Shown: in pieces, positions 46,791 to 58,007 of the stretch
Layout: each line of letters starts with the position of its first letter
How positions within the stretch are numbered: position 1 is the stretch's first letter
Assembly: GCF_002285285.1 (NCBI RefSeq)
Contig: NZ_NSJF01000001.1
Location: 434,001 to 498,000, forward strand
DNA: 64,000 nt
Reading direction: 5' to 3'
DNA from: Vandammella animalimorsus
Lineage (GTDB): Bacteria; Pseudomonadota; Gammaproteobacteria; Burkholderiales; Burkholderiaceae_C
The notes under the pieces: model-generated
Told to the model about the DNA's origin: nothing
What the model saw: only the letters and a program-made list of their open reading frames with translations
Databases searched by the model: none
Translations under genes and position numbers: made by a program

Positions 46791-47192
46791 TCAATCAGTG
46801 GGTAGTAGCGCCTTGCTGTTCCTCAGTGGCCTGCGTGAAATATTTGAACCTTTGATGGGTATCAGGAGGGGGCAGCATTGGATTGTTGTCTCTGGCCATG
46901 GCTCAAGCCAATTGAAATCAAAGTCGGTGCATTTTTGTATGCAATTGCCCGTCACACAGAAAGAGTCGCCGGTATAGATGGCCCCATCCGGCCCTTGCTG
47001 CGTGCTGCCAAAGCCAAGCCAGTAATAGCCGTATGGGTCGATGTCCGTGACCAGCGATTTGCGCCCGATATAGCGCATGAATCGAAAAAACTCTTCCAGG
47101 CTGGAATCTGAGACCAGCCAGTTAGGGATTTTCTTCAGAAGCACGACATCGCCCACAGCCACGCCTGGGGCCAGCACTTGTTTGACAGCCAT
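46791..47192 (-). CDS. uncharacterised 133-aa protein
   Basis: Starts MAVKQVLAPGVAVGDVVLLKKIPNWLV after an AAGGGGG sequence. It is acidic/aromatic with DIDPYGYYWLGFGSTQQGPDGAIYTGDSF and a cysteine set (C81, C86, C90 region: FCVTGNCIQKC; then IQCCPLL). No membrane helix or signal peptide. I do not recognise a family. It is less GC-rich than its neighbours, sits directly beside a MITE and upstream of no partner; small acidic solitary genes of this type are sometimes orphan immunity proteins, but that is speculation. It follows the AEC transporter gene by 23 bp on the same strand. Confidence 0.55.
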   Translation of the reverse strand: MAVKQVLAPGVAVGDVVLLKKIPNWLVSDSSLEEFFRFMRYIGRKSLVTDIDPYGYYWLGFGSTQQGPDGAIYTGDSFCVTGNCIQKCTDFDFNWLEPWPETTIQCCPLLIPIKGSNISRRPLRNSKALLPTD

Positions 47193-47215
47193 TGTGTGGT
47201 GCCCCCCTTCTTGGC

Positions 47216-48202
47216 CTATTGCGCCGCCGCAGGCCCCATCCAATGGATCAGGGCGGCCAGTGTGGCCACTGAGGCGATGGTGGAAAACAGCACGGTGCGC
47301 GCCGTCACGCTGCCGTCGCGGCCGTACAGGTCGGCCAGCATGTAGGGGCCGGTGCCGGTGGGCAGGGCCGCCAGCAGCACGGCCAGCAGCAGCAGCGTGG
47401 CCGGCAGCTGGAAGACCCAGGCGCCCAGCGCCCAGGTCAGCATTGGCAGCAGCAGGAGTTTGACGGCCGTCAACTGCCAGGCCAGGGCGCTGGCCTGCCT
47501 GTCGCCCAACGCCTGGGGCGCGGCGCTGCCGGCCGATGCGGCCGGGCTGGCCAGGAACAGCCCCAGGCTGACCAGCGCGCAGGGGCTGGCCGCGCCCGCG
47601 AGCAGTTGCAGCAATTGCGCGCCGCTGGCCGGCAGCGGCCAGCCGGTGGCGGCATACAGGGCGCCGGCCAGCGGCGCGGCGATCAGGGGGTTTTTCAGCA
47701 GCGACCAGGTGATGCGCGGCAGCAGCAGCCAGGGCTGGCGCTGCCCGGTGGGCATGCGGGCGTATTCGATCAGCAAGATGGCCAGGCCGAACATCACGCA
47801 CACCACCAGCATGGTGGCAATGGTGGTGGGCACCAGCGAGGCCTGGCCGGCGAGCAAAAAGGTCAGCGGAAAGCCCATGTAGCCGGTGTTGGGGTAGGCC
47901 GCAGCGAGGGCATCGACGCTGGCATCGGCCAGGCTGCGACCGCGCCAACGCTGCACGGCGGCCACAGCGGCAAACAGGCCCAGGCCGGCCAGCGCGAAGG
48001 TGGCTGTGAAGGCCGGCTGGTACAGCTGGCGCCAGTCGGCCTTGGCCATGCTGAGAAACAGCATGGCTGGCAGGGCCAGCCAGACCACGAAGCGCCCCAG
48101 CTCGGCAGCGGCGGCCGGGCCCAGCACCTGCAGGCGGCGGCACAGCCAGCCGGCCAGGATCAGGCCGAACACGGGGAAGATGATGGCGAGGATGGAGGAC
48201 AC
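47216..48202 (-). CDS. AEC-family transporter (auxin efflux carrier-like)
   Basis: Inner-membrane protein of about 328 aa with about ten helices. SILAIIFPVFGLILAGWLCRRL is the typical AEC N-terminus, and NTGYMGFPLTFLLAGQASLVPTTIATMLV holds the helix-4 Asn/Pro crossover seen in the PIN/BART fold. Bacterial homologues export malonate or malate, but the substrate here is unknown. No ATG fits the frame; GTG at 48202 (or 48211) is the likely start. A MITE lies upstream between this gene and the divergent recQ. Confidence 0.85.
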   Translation of the reverse strand: MSSILAIIFPVFGLILAGWLCRRLQVLGPAAAAELGRFVVWLALPAMLFLSMAKADWRQLYQPAFTATFALAGLGLFAAVAAVQRWRGRSLADASVDALAAAYPNTGYMGFPLTFLLAGQASLVPTTIATMLVVCVMFGLAILLIEYARMPTGQRQPWLLLPRITWSLLKNPLIAAPLAGALYAATGWPLPASGAQLLQLLAGAASPCALVSLGLFLASPAASAGSAAPQALGDRQASALAWQLTAVKLLLLPMLTWALGAWVFQLPATLLLLAVLLAALPTGTGPYMLADLYGRDGSVTARTVLFSTIASVATLAALIHWMGPAAAQ

Positions 48203-48276
48203 GCGAGGCACCGGGGGGCATGGATGGCGGGGCGGCGCAAGCCAGGGGCGCTGCGCCAAGCGCGGCGGCAAGTGTA

Positions 48277-48442
48277 GAGGGTGTCGAGACTGAGTGTTGC
48301 AGCGGTGTTCTCGGTCGAAACCCGCAGCTGCTGCGTTGAAAACGCTGGCAAGGCGCTCAAGCCTGGGCGCACTGGCACCTGGCACCTGGCAGCTGCGGTT
48401 TCTCCTTGGACAACTGCTTCGCCAACAGTCTCTCAATCGCGC
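48277..48442. mobile_element. MITE (family C, copy 2) between divergent genes
   Basis: About 166 bp flanked by TA (48275-48276, 48443-48444). The left part, GTTGCAGCGGTGTTCTCGGTC and AAACCCGCAGCTGCTGCGTTGAAAACGCT, aligns closely with copies at 20872 and 52676. The ends are the most diverged of the three copies (GAGGGTGTCGAGACT versus CGCGATTGAGAGACT). It ends 56 bp before the recQ start, so recQ or AEC promoters must lie in or next to it. Confidence 0.75.
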
Positions 48443-48498
48443 TATCTCATCAGTCCCCGGCGCTGGGCGCGATGCTTTCATAATGGCGGGCTTTTTTG

Positions 48499-50430
48499 AT
48501 GTGGGCGCGGCCTTTCGGCTGTGCCGCTTGGGGTTGTGCCTTGTCCAGTTCCGATTGCCCGCAGGCGCTGCAAATCCTGCAACAGGTGTTTGGCTATCCG
48601 CAGTTTCGCGGGCTGCAGGCCCAGATCATCGACACCGTCATCGCCGGTGGCGATGCGCTGGTGCTGATGCCCACTGGCGGCGGCAAATCGCTGTGCTACC
48701 AGATCCCGGCGATTGCTCGGCGCGAGCAGGGCAAGGGCATGAGCATCGTGGTCTCGCCGCTGATTGCGCTGATGCACGACCAGGTGCGCGCGCTGCAGGA
48801 GGTGGGCGTGGCCGCCGATGGCCTGCATTCGGCGTTGGACTTTTCCCAGGCCCAGGCCGTGCAGGCGCGCGCCTGGCGCGGCCAGACCTGCCTGCTGTAC
48901 GTGGCGCCCGAGCGCATCACCACGCCGGGCTTTCTGGAGTTTCTCGATGGTTTGTACCAACGCGGCCAATTGGCGCTGTTTGCCATCGACGAGGCGCACT
49001 GCGTGAGCCAGTGGGGCCATGACTTTCGCCCCGAGTATCGCCAGCTCAGCCTGCTGCACGAGCGCTACCCCACGGTGCCGCGCATTGCACTGACGGCCAC
49101 GGCCGATGCCATCACCCGCGCCGACATCATCGAGCGCCTGCAGTTGCAGCAGGCGCGGCAGTTCATCAGCAGCTTCGACCGCCCCAACATCTTCTACCAA
49201 GTGGTGGAAAAGAGCGATGCGCGCCGCCAGCTGCTGCGCTTCATCGAGGACGAGCACGAGGGCGATGCCGGCATCGTCTATTGCCAAAGCCGCAAGAAGG
49301 TTGAGGACACCGCCCAGTGGCTGCTGGAGCAGGGTATCGACGCCTTGCCCTACCACGCCGGCCTGCCGCCCGATGTGCGCCAGCGCCACCAGGACCGTTT
49401 TCTGCGCGAGGACGCGCTGGTGATGGTGGCCACCATCGCCTTTGGCATGGGCATCGACAAGCCCGACGTGCGCTTCGTGGCCCATCTGGACATGCCCAAG
49501 AACATCGAGGGTTACTACCAGGAGACGGGCCGCGCCGGGCGCGACGGCGAGCCCGCCGATGCCTGGATGGCCTATGGCCTGGCCGACGTGGTCAACCAGC
49601 GGCGCATGATCGACGACCCGCAAAGCCCGGCCAGCGAGGCCTATCGGCAGGTCATGCGCGCCAAGCTCGATGCGCTGCTGGCCATGGCCGAGACCACCGA
49701 ATGCCGCCGCCAGCGGCTGCTGGCTTACTTTGGCGAGCAGGCCCAGCCCTGCGGCAATTGCGACAACTGCCTGAATCCGCCGGCCACCTGGGACGCCACC
49801 GACGCGGCGCGCAAGCTGCTCAGCTGCATCTACCGCGTGCAGCAAAAAAGTGGCATTCACTTCGGCGCGGGGCACCTGATCGACATTCTGCGCGGCAAGG
49901 CCACGCCCAAGGTCGAGCAATACGGCCACCAGGGCCTGAGCACCTTCGGCATCGGCCAGGAGGTCGGCGAGCGCGAGTGGGGCAGCGTCGTGCGGCAGCT
50001 GATCGCCATCGACGCCGTCGTGGCCGATGCCCAGGCTTTCAACACCCTGCGCCTGGGCCCGGCGGCCCGCAGCGTGTTGGCCGGCCAGCGCCCGCTGCAG
50101 CTGCGCCGCATTGAGCGCGAGGCCCGGCGCGGTGTGCGCCGCGCCGCCCAGGGCACCCAGGGCAGCAGCGCGCGCCAGAGCCGCCAAGAGCGCCAGGCCG
50201 CACTGGACGATGCCAGCCGCCAGCGCTTTGAGGCGCTCAAGGCCTGGCGGCGCGAGGTCGCCCAGCAGCACCAGCTGCCGGCCTTCGTGGTCTTTGCCGA
50301 TGCCACCTTGCTGGCCATCGCCAGCGAAAACCCCCGCAGCCTGCAGGCGCTCAGCGCCATCTCCGGCGTGGGGCAGAAAAAGCTCGACGCCTACGGGCAG
50401 GAGCTGCTGCGCGTGTGCGCCAGCATTTAG
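48499..50430 (+). CDS. recQ: ATP-dependent DNA helicase RecQ
   Basis: 3'-5' helicase in recombination and fork repair, 643 aa. Motif [17 protein letters not shown]-type box [24 protein letters not shown] motif ALTATAD, and motif [12 protein letters not shown]. The RQC zinc site includes CGNCDNC, and there is a full C-terminal HRDC domain (ARQSRQ... to the C-terminus, with [13 protein letters not shown]). ATG 48499 is used; a TTG immediately before it is possible. The neighbouring ftsH is normally preceded by rlmE, so recQ here marks an altered gene order. Confidence 0.95.
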   Translation: MWARPFGCAAWGCALSSSDCPQALQILQQVFGYPQFRGLQAQIIDTVIAGGDALVLMPTGGGKSLCYQIPAIARREQGKGMSIVVSPLIALMHDQVRALQEVGVAADGLHSALDFSQAQAVQARAWRGQTCLLYVAPERITTPGFLEFLDGLYQRGQLALFAIDEAHCVSQWGHDFRPEYRQLSLLHERYPTVPRIALTATADAITRADIIERLQLQQARQFISSFDRPNIFYQVVEKSDARRQLLRFIEDEHEGDAGIVYCQSRKKVEDTAQWLLEQGIDALPYHAGLPPDVRQRHQDRFLREDALVMVATIAFGMGIDKPDVRFVAHLDMPKNIEGYYQETGRAGRDGEPADAWMAYGLADVVNQRRMIDDPQSPASEAYRQVMRAKLDALLAMAETTECRRQRLLAYFGEQAQPCGNCDNCLNPPATWDATDAARKLLSCIYRVQQKSGIHFGAGHLIDILRGKATPKVEQYGHQGLSTFGIGQEVGEREWGSVVRQLIAIDAVVADAQAFNTLRLGPAARSVLAGQRPLQLRRIEREARRGVRRAAQGTQGSSARQSRQERQAALDDASRQRFEALKAWRREVAQQHQLPAFVVFADATLLAIASENPRSLQALSAISGVGQKKLDAYGQELLRVCASI

Positions 50431-50725
50431 AGCGTGTTCGAAGGCTCAGAAACCAGCCCTTTAAACCCCCCTGCGGCGCAGTAACCCTTCACCTGTCTGA
50501 GCGGCTTGAAAAGCATAGAATGCCCCGCACATGGGCTATGGCTGAGACACAACGCAGAGCAGTTGGCCCTGGCGCCTGTTGGCAGCGCGCGGGGCACGCC
50601 CAGAGCGATGCAGCGCGCCTTTTGTTTTTTCTTAACCTCTTTTTTCCGACCCAGGCGATCAGCGCCGCCAGGCCTGGGTAGCTGGCCCAATGGCGGCAGC
50701 GGCACGATTACTCAGGAGCAGTGGC
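50431..50725 (+). other. recQ-ftsH intergenic region
   Basis: No gene is seen. It starts with GAGCGTGTTCGAAGGCTC right after the recQ TAG stop, which faintly resembles the MITE ends in this window, but no partner end was found. A poly-T stretch (TTTTGTTTTTTCTTAACC) lies at about 50619-50637. The ftsH promoter should be here; no convincing pair was identified. Confidence 0.5.
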
Positions 50726-52663
<1,938 letters not shown>

Positions 52664-52675
52664 GAGCTGGGTCTA

Positions 52676-52814
52676 AGGGGGGCTGTTGAGACAGCCATTC
52701 AGACGCAAGGAGAAAACGCTTGCAAGGTGCTCATGCCTTGCAAGCGTTTTTCAATGTGGCAGTTGCACAGTTTTGACCGAAAACACCGCCGCAACACCAA
52801 ATTTCAACAAGCCC
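52676..52814. mobile_element. MITE (family C, copy 3) carrying a terminator after ftsH
   Basis: 139 bp flanked by TA (52674-52675, 52815-52816), in reverse orientation to the copies at 20872 and 48277; reversed it reads GTTGCGGCGGTGTTTTCGG. It contains a perfect 15-bp stem, AAAACGCTTGCAAGG (52713-52727) and CCTTGCAAGCGTTTT (52736-52750), with an 8-nt loop and T-rich 3' side. The element starts 12 bp after the ftsH stop, so it probably terminates ftsH. Confidence 0.8.
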
Positions 52815-52935
52815 TAAACTCCAGCCCCAGCGCAACGCCCATTCCCATTTGGGGTGTTGCGCTGTGAGCAGAAGTGCAAGCTGCCAGCCGCATCATGCGG
52901 CGGCGTTTTTCCAGGAGAGTTTTCAGGAGGTGAAG

Positions 52936-53727
52936 ATGAAAAACAAGGCTTTTCGGTGCATTGGCGGGCTTGCGCTTGGGCTGCTGCTCGCTGGGCAGGC
53001 AGCTGCCTATTACGGCGGAACGTTTTCGTGGTCAGACCCTGGCGGCGGCTACGCCGATTGGTCGCGCGCACGGATGTATCAACAAACCGTTGATTACAAC
53101 CGAAAACTGGCGCAGCGCTACAGCAGTCGCAGCAGTGGAAAAAACAGCGACAAAGGCAGCGACAAAAAAGAAGTTGCGCCCAAGCCGAAACTCAACCCCT
53201 CGGCGTATGAATATCAGCCCTCTGCGGCCGTGAGTGCGGCGGTCATGGAAGATTTCCTCAATGAATTCCATGCCCATGCACAAAAAAACGGCGCAGATGC
53301 ACAAACGCTTGCCGATATTCGCGCGATGCGCAACTGGGGGGCGATGGATTTGATGCGCCAACAGATCAAAGCAAACGGCCTGCCCCCCGACAGCCTTGCC
53401 ACCGCGATGACGCTCTGGCTTGCCGTCAATTACGGAGCGATCCATCAGCACGAAGGCACAGAGAAGCTCAATAGCGGGCTTTATACGCAATTGCGCGCAG
53501 CGATGAGCGAGGATAAAACCGTGCTGGCGATGAATGACGAACAAAAACAGCGCGCTGCCGAAGGCATGCTGTGGATGACGTTTGTGCAGATCTATGCGCA
53601 GGCAAAATTGGAAAACGATCCGCAAGGGCGCAGCGAAGCGGCGAAACTGGCGCTGCAAAGCCTGAAAAGCGGCGGTATCGATCCCGATTTGATGCACATC
53701 ACCAAAAACGGGCTGGAATTGAAATAA
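52936..53727 (+). CDS. uncharacterised secreted protein, A-rich relative to neighbours
   Basis: A 263-aa exported protein: signal peptide CIGGLALGLLLAGQAAA, then YYGGTFSWSDPGGGYADWSRARMYQQ. A Ser/Lys-rich linker (SSRSSGKNSDKGSDKKE) precedes an all-helical domain (about 95-263) with AAVMEDFLNEFHAHAQKNG, TLWLAVNYGAIHQHEG and QRAAEGMLWMTFVQIYAQAKLE. I do not recognise a characterised family. A strong GGAGGTGAAG site precedes ATG 52936. Base composition is visibly more A-rich than ftsH and folP, and it separates these normally adjacent genes, next to a MITE; recent acquisition is likely. Confidence 0.72.
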   Translation: MKNKAFRCIGGLALGLLLAGQAAAYYGGTFSWSDPGGGYADWSRARMYQQTVDYNRKLAQRYSSRSSGKNSDKGSDKKEVAPKPKLNPSAYEYQPSAAVSAAVMEDFLNEFHAHAQKNGADAQTLADIRAMRNWGAMDLMRQQIKANGLPPDSLATAMTLWLAVNYGAIHQHEGTEKLNSGLYTQLRAAMSEDKTVLAMNDEQKQRAAEGMLWMTFVQIYAQAKLENDPQGRSEAAKLALQSLKSGGIDPDLMHITKNGLELK

Positions 53728-53968
53728 GCAATGCGGGATGGGCAATCAAGGCGCAGGGCTTGTATGCCTTTTTGGCCCACCCCCCAGTTTCTTTCCCCTT
53801 TTTTTCAGGTCTTCTCCCGTAGGGGAAAAGGCCTTTCAAAGTTTCTGAACGAATTCCGCCTGCGGCTTGCGCAGGCCTGCTTCTCCTCACTTTCCCGAGC
53901 GGGGCGCCCCGGCGATGGCTTGGCCACCGTCATATGGACGCCCTGCCACATCATGGAGCCATGCCACC

Positions 53969-54919
53969 GTGCCCAACAGCGCCCCCAGCCCTGCGCAGCC
54001 CTGCGCCCCGGCCAGCGATCACGCCACTAATCAGGCCGCGCATCAAGCCGCGCATCAGGCCAGCGGCCAGCGCGGCGCGCCGGCCATCTGGCAGACCGCC
54101 CGCCACGCGCTGAGCCTGCAGCGCCCGCTGCTCATGGGCATCGTCAACCTCACGCCCGACTCCTTTTCCGATGGTGGGCGGCATGCCAGCGTCAGCGCCG
54201 CGCTGCGCCATTGCGAGCAGCTGATCGAGGAGGGGGCGGACATTCTGGACATTGGCGCCGAATCCTCGCGCCCGGGCAGCGCGGCCGTGCCGCTGGATGA
54301 GGAGCTGCGCCGCCTGCAGCCCGTGCTGGCCGAGGCCGTGCGCCTGGGCGTGCCCATCTCGGTCGATACCTACAAGCCCGAGGTCATGCGCGTGGCGCTG
54401 GCGCTGGGCGCGGACATCGTCAACGACATCTGGGCGCTGCGCCAGCCCGGCGCGCTGCAGGCCGTGGCCGAGCACCCGCGCTGCGGCGTGTGCCTGATGC
54501 ACATGCACGGCGAGCCCGAAACCATGCAGCGCGAGCCGCTGACCGGCGATGCCGTGGCCACGGTGCAGAGCTTTCTGGCCGGGCGCGCCCAGGCGCTGCG
54601 CCAGGCCGGCGTGGCCGCAGGGCGCATCGTGCTCGACCCCGGCATTGGCTTTGGCAAGACCGTGACGCAGAACTTCGCGCTGCTGGCGCAGCAGCCGCAG
54701 CTGCTGCAACTGGGCTACCCGCTGCTGGCGGGCTGGTCGCGCAAATCCTCGCTGGGCGCTGTGACTGGCCGCGATGTGGGCCAGCGCCAGGCCGCCAGCG
54801 TGGCCGCCGCGCTGCTGGCCGTGGAGCGCGGCGCGCGCATCGTGCGCGTGCACGACGTGGCCGCCACCGCCGATGCGCTCAAGGTCTGGCAGGCCATGCA
54901 GGCCCAGGGCCAGGCTTGA
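53969..54919 (+). CDS. folP: dihydropteroate synthase
   Basis: Condenses pABA with DHPPP in folate synthesis; target of sulfonamides. LLMGIVNLTPDSFSDGGRH and GADILDIGAESSRPGSAAVPLDEEL are the two family signatures, followed by VSVDTYKPEV-type (ISVDTYKPEVM), VLDPGIGFGKT, and GWSRKSSLG. The N-terminus is extended and contains a short Ala-His-Gln repeat (NQAAHQAAHQASGQ) at about 19-33. GTG 53969 is my preferred start; ATG codons at 53915 and 53867 in frame are alternatives. Upstream DNA (53728-53968) has no gene, only a CCCCTTTTT-rich patch. Confidence 0.93.
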   Translation: MPNSAPSPAQPCAPASDHATNQAAHQAAHQASGQRGAPAIWQTARHALSLQRPLLMGIVNLTPDSFSDGGRHASVSAALRHCEQLIEEGADILDIGAESSRPGSAAVPLDEELRRLQPVLAEAVRLGVPISVDTYKPEVMRVALALGADIVNDIWALRQPGALQAVAEHPRCGVCLMHMHGEPETMQREPLTGDAVATVQSFLAGRAQALRQAGVAAGRIVLDPGIGFGKTVTQNFALLAQQPQLLQLGYPLLAGWSRKSSLGAVTGRDVGQRQAASVAAALLAVERGARIVRVHDVAATADALKVWQAMQAQGQA

Positions 54920-55068
54920 AACCCGGGGCAAGGCCTGGGCCGGAGCGATGGCTTGTGCAATTGCGCTGCGCAATAGGGCAGGGCGCTTGCGGCAAGAATC
55001 GTAATCAAAGGTTTCTGCCCTCTGGCCTGGCGTTGGCAGGCCAAAAGCCTGCTCCACAATAGCGGCGC

Positions 55069-56400
55069 ATGAGCAAACAGTATTTCGGCACCGACGGCAT
55101 TCGCGGCACCGTCGGTCGCAGCCCCATCACCCCCGATTTCATCCTGCACCTGGGCCACACCGTGGGCCGCCTGCTCAAGGCGGGCAACGCCGCCGCGACG
55201 GTGCTCATCGGCAAGGACACGCGCATCTCTGGCTACATGCTCGAAAGCGCGCTGGAGTCGGGCTTCAACTCCGCCGGCGTGGACGTGGTGCTGCTGGGCC
55301 CCATCCCGACCCCGGCCGTGGCCTACCTGACGCGCGCCGTGCGCGCCGATCTGGGCGTGGTCATCAGCGCCAGCCACAACCCTTTCGAGGACAACGGCAT
55401 CAAATTCTTCAGCGCCCAGGGCAGCAAGCTGCCCGATGAGTGGGAGGAAGAGGTCGAGCGCGGCCTGGCCCTGCCGCCGCAGTGGGCGCCCTCGGCCGCG
55501 CTGGGCAAGGCGCGGCGCATGACCGACGCGGCCGGGCGCTACATTGAGTTCTGCAAGAGTACCTTCCCCACCGAGCTCAGCCTCAAGGGGCTGAAGCTGG
55601 TGGTCGATGCCGCCCATGGCGCGGCCTACCAGTGTGCGCCCAAGGTGTTCCACGAGCTGGGCGCCGAAGTCATCGCCATGGGGGCCGAGCCCGATGGCTT
55701 CAACATCAACCAGGACGTGGGCGCCACCGCGCCGCAGGCGCTGATCGAGCGCGTGCGCGCCAGCGGCGCCGACTACGGCATTGCGCTCGATGGCGATGCC
55801 GACCGCCTGCAACTGGTCGACGCCAGTGGGCGGCTGTTCAATGGCGATGAGCTGCTGTACCTGATGGCGCGCGCCAGGCTGGAGGCCGGTGAGCCAGTGC
55901 AGGGCGTGGTTGGCACGCTGATGACCAACCTGGCCATCGAACAGGCCTTTGCCCGCCTGGGCATCCCGATGCAGCGCGCCAAGGTCGGCGATCGCTACGT
56001 CATCGAAGCCCTGCAGCGCAATGGCTGGGTGCTGGGCGGCGAGAGTTCGGGCCACCTGCTGGCGCTGGACCGGCACACCACCGGCGACGGCATCATCAGC
56101 GCGCTGCAGGTGCTGCAGCAAGTGGTGCGCAGCGGCCACAGCGTGGCCCAGGCGTTGCAGGGCGTGCAGCTGTTCCCGCAGACCATGATCAACGTGCGCC
56201 TGGCCGACCGCGACGCCTGGCAACAGCACACAGCCTTTCAAAACGCCATGCGCGAAGCCGAAGCTGCGCTGCAAGGCCAGGGCCGCCTGCTGGTGCGCCC
56301 CAGCGGCACCGAGCCGGTGCTGCGCCTGATGGTCGAAGCCCAGGATCCGGCCCTGGCGCAACACTGGGCCGAGCGCCTGGCCAGCGTGCTGCAGGGCTGA
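55069..56400 (+). CDS. glmM: phosphoglucosamine mutase
   Basis: Interconverts glucosamine-6-P and glucosamine-1-P for UDP-GlcNAc, hence peptidoglycan and LPS. The 443-aa protein starts [42 protein letters not shown] has phosphoserine S102, [12 protein letters not shown] the metal site, GGESSGHLL the sugar loop and [14 protein letters not shown] the phosphate site. folP-glmM order is standard in Burkholderiales. Its TGA stop abuts a palindromic terminator element. Confidence 0.97.
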   Translation: MSKQYFGTDGIRGTVGRSPITPDFILHLGHTVGRLLKAGNAAATVLIGKDTRISGYMLESALESGFNSAGVDVVLLGPIPTPAVAYLTRAVRADLGVVISASHNPFEDNGIKFFSAQGSKLPDEWEEEVERGLALPPQWAPSAALGKARRMTDAAGRYIEFCKSTFPTELSLKGLKLVVDAAHGAAYQCAPKVFHELGAEVIAMGAEPDGFNINQDVGATAPQALIERVRASGADYGIALDGDADRLQLVDASGRLFNGDELLYLMARARLEAGEPVQGVVGTLMTNLAIEQAFARLGIPMQRAKVGDRYVIEALQRNGWVLGGESSGHLLALDRHTTGDGIISALQVLQQVVRSGHSVAQALQGVQLFPQTMINVRLADRDAWQQHTAFQNAMREAEAALQGQGRLLVRPSGTEPVLRLMVEAQDPALAQHWAERLASVLQG

Positions 56401-56465
56401 GCCTGTTCAAAACAAAACAAAACAAAGCAAAAGCCCGCGCGAGCGGGCTTTTGTTTTGAACAGGC
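56401..56465. terminator. bidirectional terminator bounded by MITE-like ends, after glmM
   Basis: GCCTGTTCAAAACAAAA (56401-56417) is perfectly inverted at 56449-56465. Nested inside, AAAAGCCCGC (56429-56438), loop GCGA, GCGGGCTTTT (56443-56452) form a strong stem followed by GTTTT. The outer ends plus the preceding GA of the glmM TGA read GAGCCTGTTCAAAA, the family B terminus. It serves glmM (+) and the convergent lipoprotein gene (-). Confidence 0.85.
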
Positions 56466-56535
56466 GCGCGGGCCTTGGCATGCACGCAGGCTGCGGCGCG
56501 CGTTGCCGTGTGCCCGCAGCGCCCGCAGTGCTCGC

Positions 56536-57702
56536 TCAATCGGCCTGCACGCGCAGCAGGGCCTGCCGGCCCGCGTAGTACAGCGTCTGGCCGTCGCCGG
56601 CGGCGAATGCCCTGCCCTGCAGCTGCGGGTGCTGGGCATGCACGGTCGTGCCTTCGATCGGCTGCGCGCGCTGCAGGTCATACAGCTGCAGCTTGCCGGG
56701 CTCATCGGGGTCGCGCCGCCAGGCCCGCCCATTGCCAGCCAACGCCACCAGCCACGCAAAGTCTGCCCTGGGCAGGTTGTATTGCTGCCCGCTGGGCAGC
56801 TCCACGGTCGTCACCTGCTGTGGCGCATCGCCCTCCGGGCGCAGTGCGGCCAGCACCCGCCCGGCCGCGCCGCACACCAGCCCCTGCAACTGCCTGCCCT
56901 CTGGCCCATGCCGCAGCGTCGTCACCCGGCCATCGAGGTCGATGCTGCGCAGCACGCCGGCATCGAGCGCGTAGAAGCGCTGCGGCTCGTGCGAGGCGCA
57001 CAGCGCCGTCAGCGATGAAAAACTGGCCGCAGGCCCTTGTCCATCCCGGAATGGGCCTGGCGCGCCAGACCGATTGGGCGTGGCAAAGCCTGCCAACTGT
57101 TGCAGCTGGCCATTGGCGTGCAGCAGCCAAAGGCCATTGCCAAAACCGGGCTTGTCGCGCGGGGTGATGGTCAGCCCGCCGGTGAAGATCTGCGAATCGG
57201 CAATCAGGTAGCGCCCCTGGCCCAGATCCAGCACGGCGCTGGGCGAGAGCAGCGACTGCGGCTGCGCCGCAGAAAAATCGGGTTGGGCCGCCGTGTACAC
57301 GGTGTGCATCTGGCCGTTGCCCAGATCCAGGCGCCGCAGGCGCCATTGCCGATCACAGGCGCCTTGCTCCAGCGTCAGCAAGGCAGCGGGGGCGCTGGCA
57401 TGGGCCGGCGCCAGCGCCTGGGTGTGACCCAGCAGTGGGCCGCCCTCCGTGCCGCTTGGGCCATCCACGCAACCTGCCTGCTGCACGCGGGCCGCGTCGC
57501 TGACCGGGCGCAGCGGGCCCCACAGCAGCGCCAGCCGCGCGCGTGGCTGGGCCGTGATCAGATCGGCATCGGGCGTGCCCGGCTGGTGGCTGCCAGGGCC
57601 CGGGTTGGCGTCAGGGCCTGGGCCCTGATCGCTGCCGCCGCCGCAGGCGCCCAGCAGCGCTACGGCCGAAGCGATCAGGGTGGAAAGCAATGTGGTGCGC
57701 AT
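56536..57702 (-). CDS. putative lipoprotein with beta-propeller-like repeats
   Basis: A 388-aa envelope protein. [20 protein letters not shown] is a lipoprotein signal (lipobox LGAC), followed by a Gly/Pro linker. The mature part repeats short strands such as [73 protein letters not shown] and [13 protein letters not shown]. This recalls NHL-type propellers (DGxGxxAxF). Ligand and function unknown. ATG 57702 has AAGGAG upstream. Divergent from tex, convergent with glmM. Confidence 0.7.
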   Translation of the reverse strand: MRTTLLSTLIASAVALLGACGGGSDQGPGPDANPGPGSHQPGTPDADLITAQPRARLALLWGPLRPVSDAARVQQAGCVDGPSGTEGGPLLGHTQALAPAHASAPAALLTLEQGACDRQWRLRRLDLGNGQMHTVYTAAQPDFSAAQPQSLLSPSAVLDLGQGRYLIADSQIFTGGLTITPRDKPGFGNGLWLLHANGQLQQLAGFATPNRSGAPGPFRDGQGPAASFSSLTALCASHEPQRFYALDAGVLRSIDLDGRVTTLRHGPEGRQLQGLVCGAAGRVLAALRPEGDAPQQVTTVELPSGQQYNLPRADFAWLVALAGNGRAWRRDPDEPGKLQLYDLQRAQPIEGTTVHAQHPQLQGRAFAAGDGQTLYYAGRQALLRVQAD

Positions 57703-58007
57703 GTGAGAAAACTCCTTCAATGGGACGTGAGGGAGCCAAGGCCAATTGTTGCCCAGCATCGGCGCATCTGGGCAGAGGGATTTCCCCCGCCGCTGCCTCG
57801 TGGCCTGCGCCTTTGCAATGCTTGCAGGCATCAAGACTCGCAGGCCTGCGATGGTTGCGGCAGGTCAACAGGTCGTCAGGGCTGGGTGGCACTGAGCGGC
57901 GCTGGCCTTGTGGCACACTCACGCGCTTTTCGTTTTTGAGCAGCTTTTTCAAGCGCCTCAAGCCTTTGCATGCGGCTTCGTGCCGCCAGACCCTCGACCG
58001 ATTTGCC
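57703..58007. other. divergent intergenic region between lipoprotein gene and tex
   Basis: 305 bp without a gene. It must hold the promoters of both neighbours. GTGGCACACTCACGC near 57910-57925 could be a -10 region for tex, but no confident -35/-10 pair was found. A T-rich patch CTTTTCGTTTTTGAGCAGCTTTTTC spans about 57926-57950. Confidence 0.5.

Noticed and set aside
50430-50460. Ninth MITE starting at the recQ stop codon (GAGCGTGTTCGAAGG)
   Set aside because: Only a weak match to the other ends and no inverted partner found before ftsH.
53969-54070. Ala-His-Gln repeat at the FolP N-terminus as a functional domain
   Set aside because: It is a short low-complexity stretch, and the true start of folP is uncertain, so part of it may not be translated.
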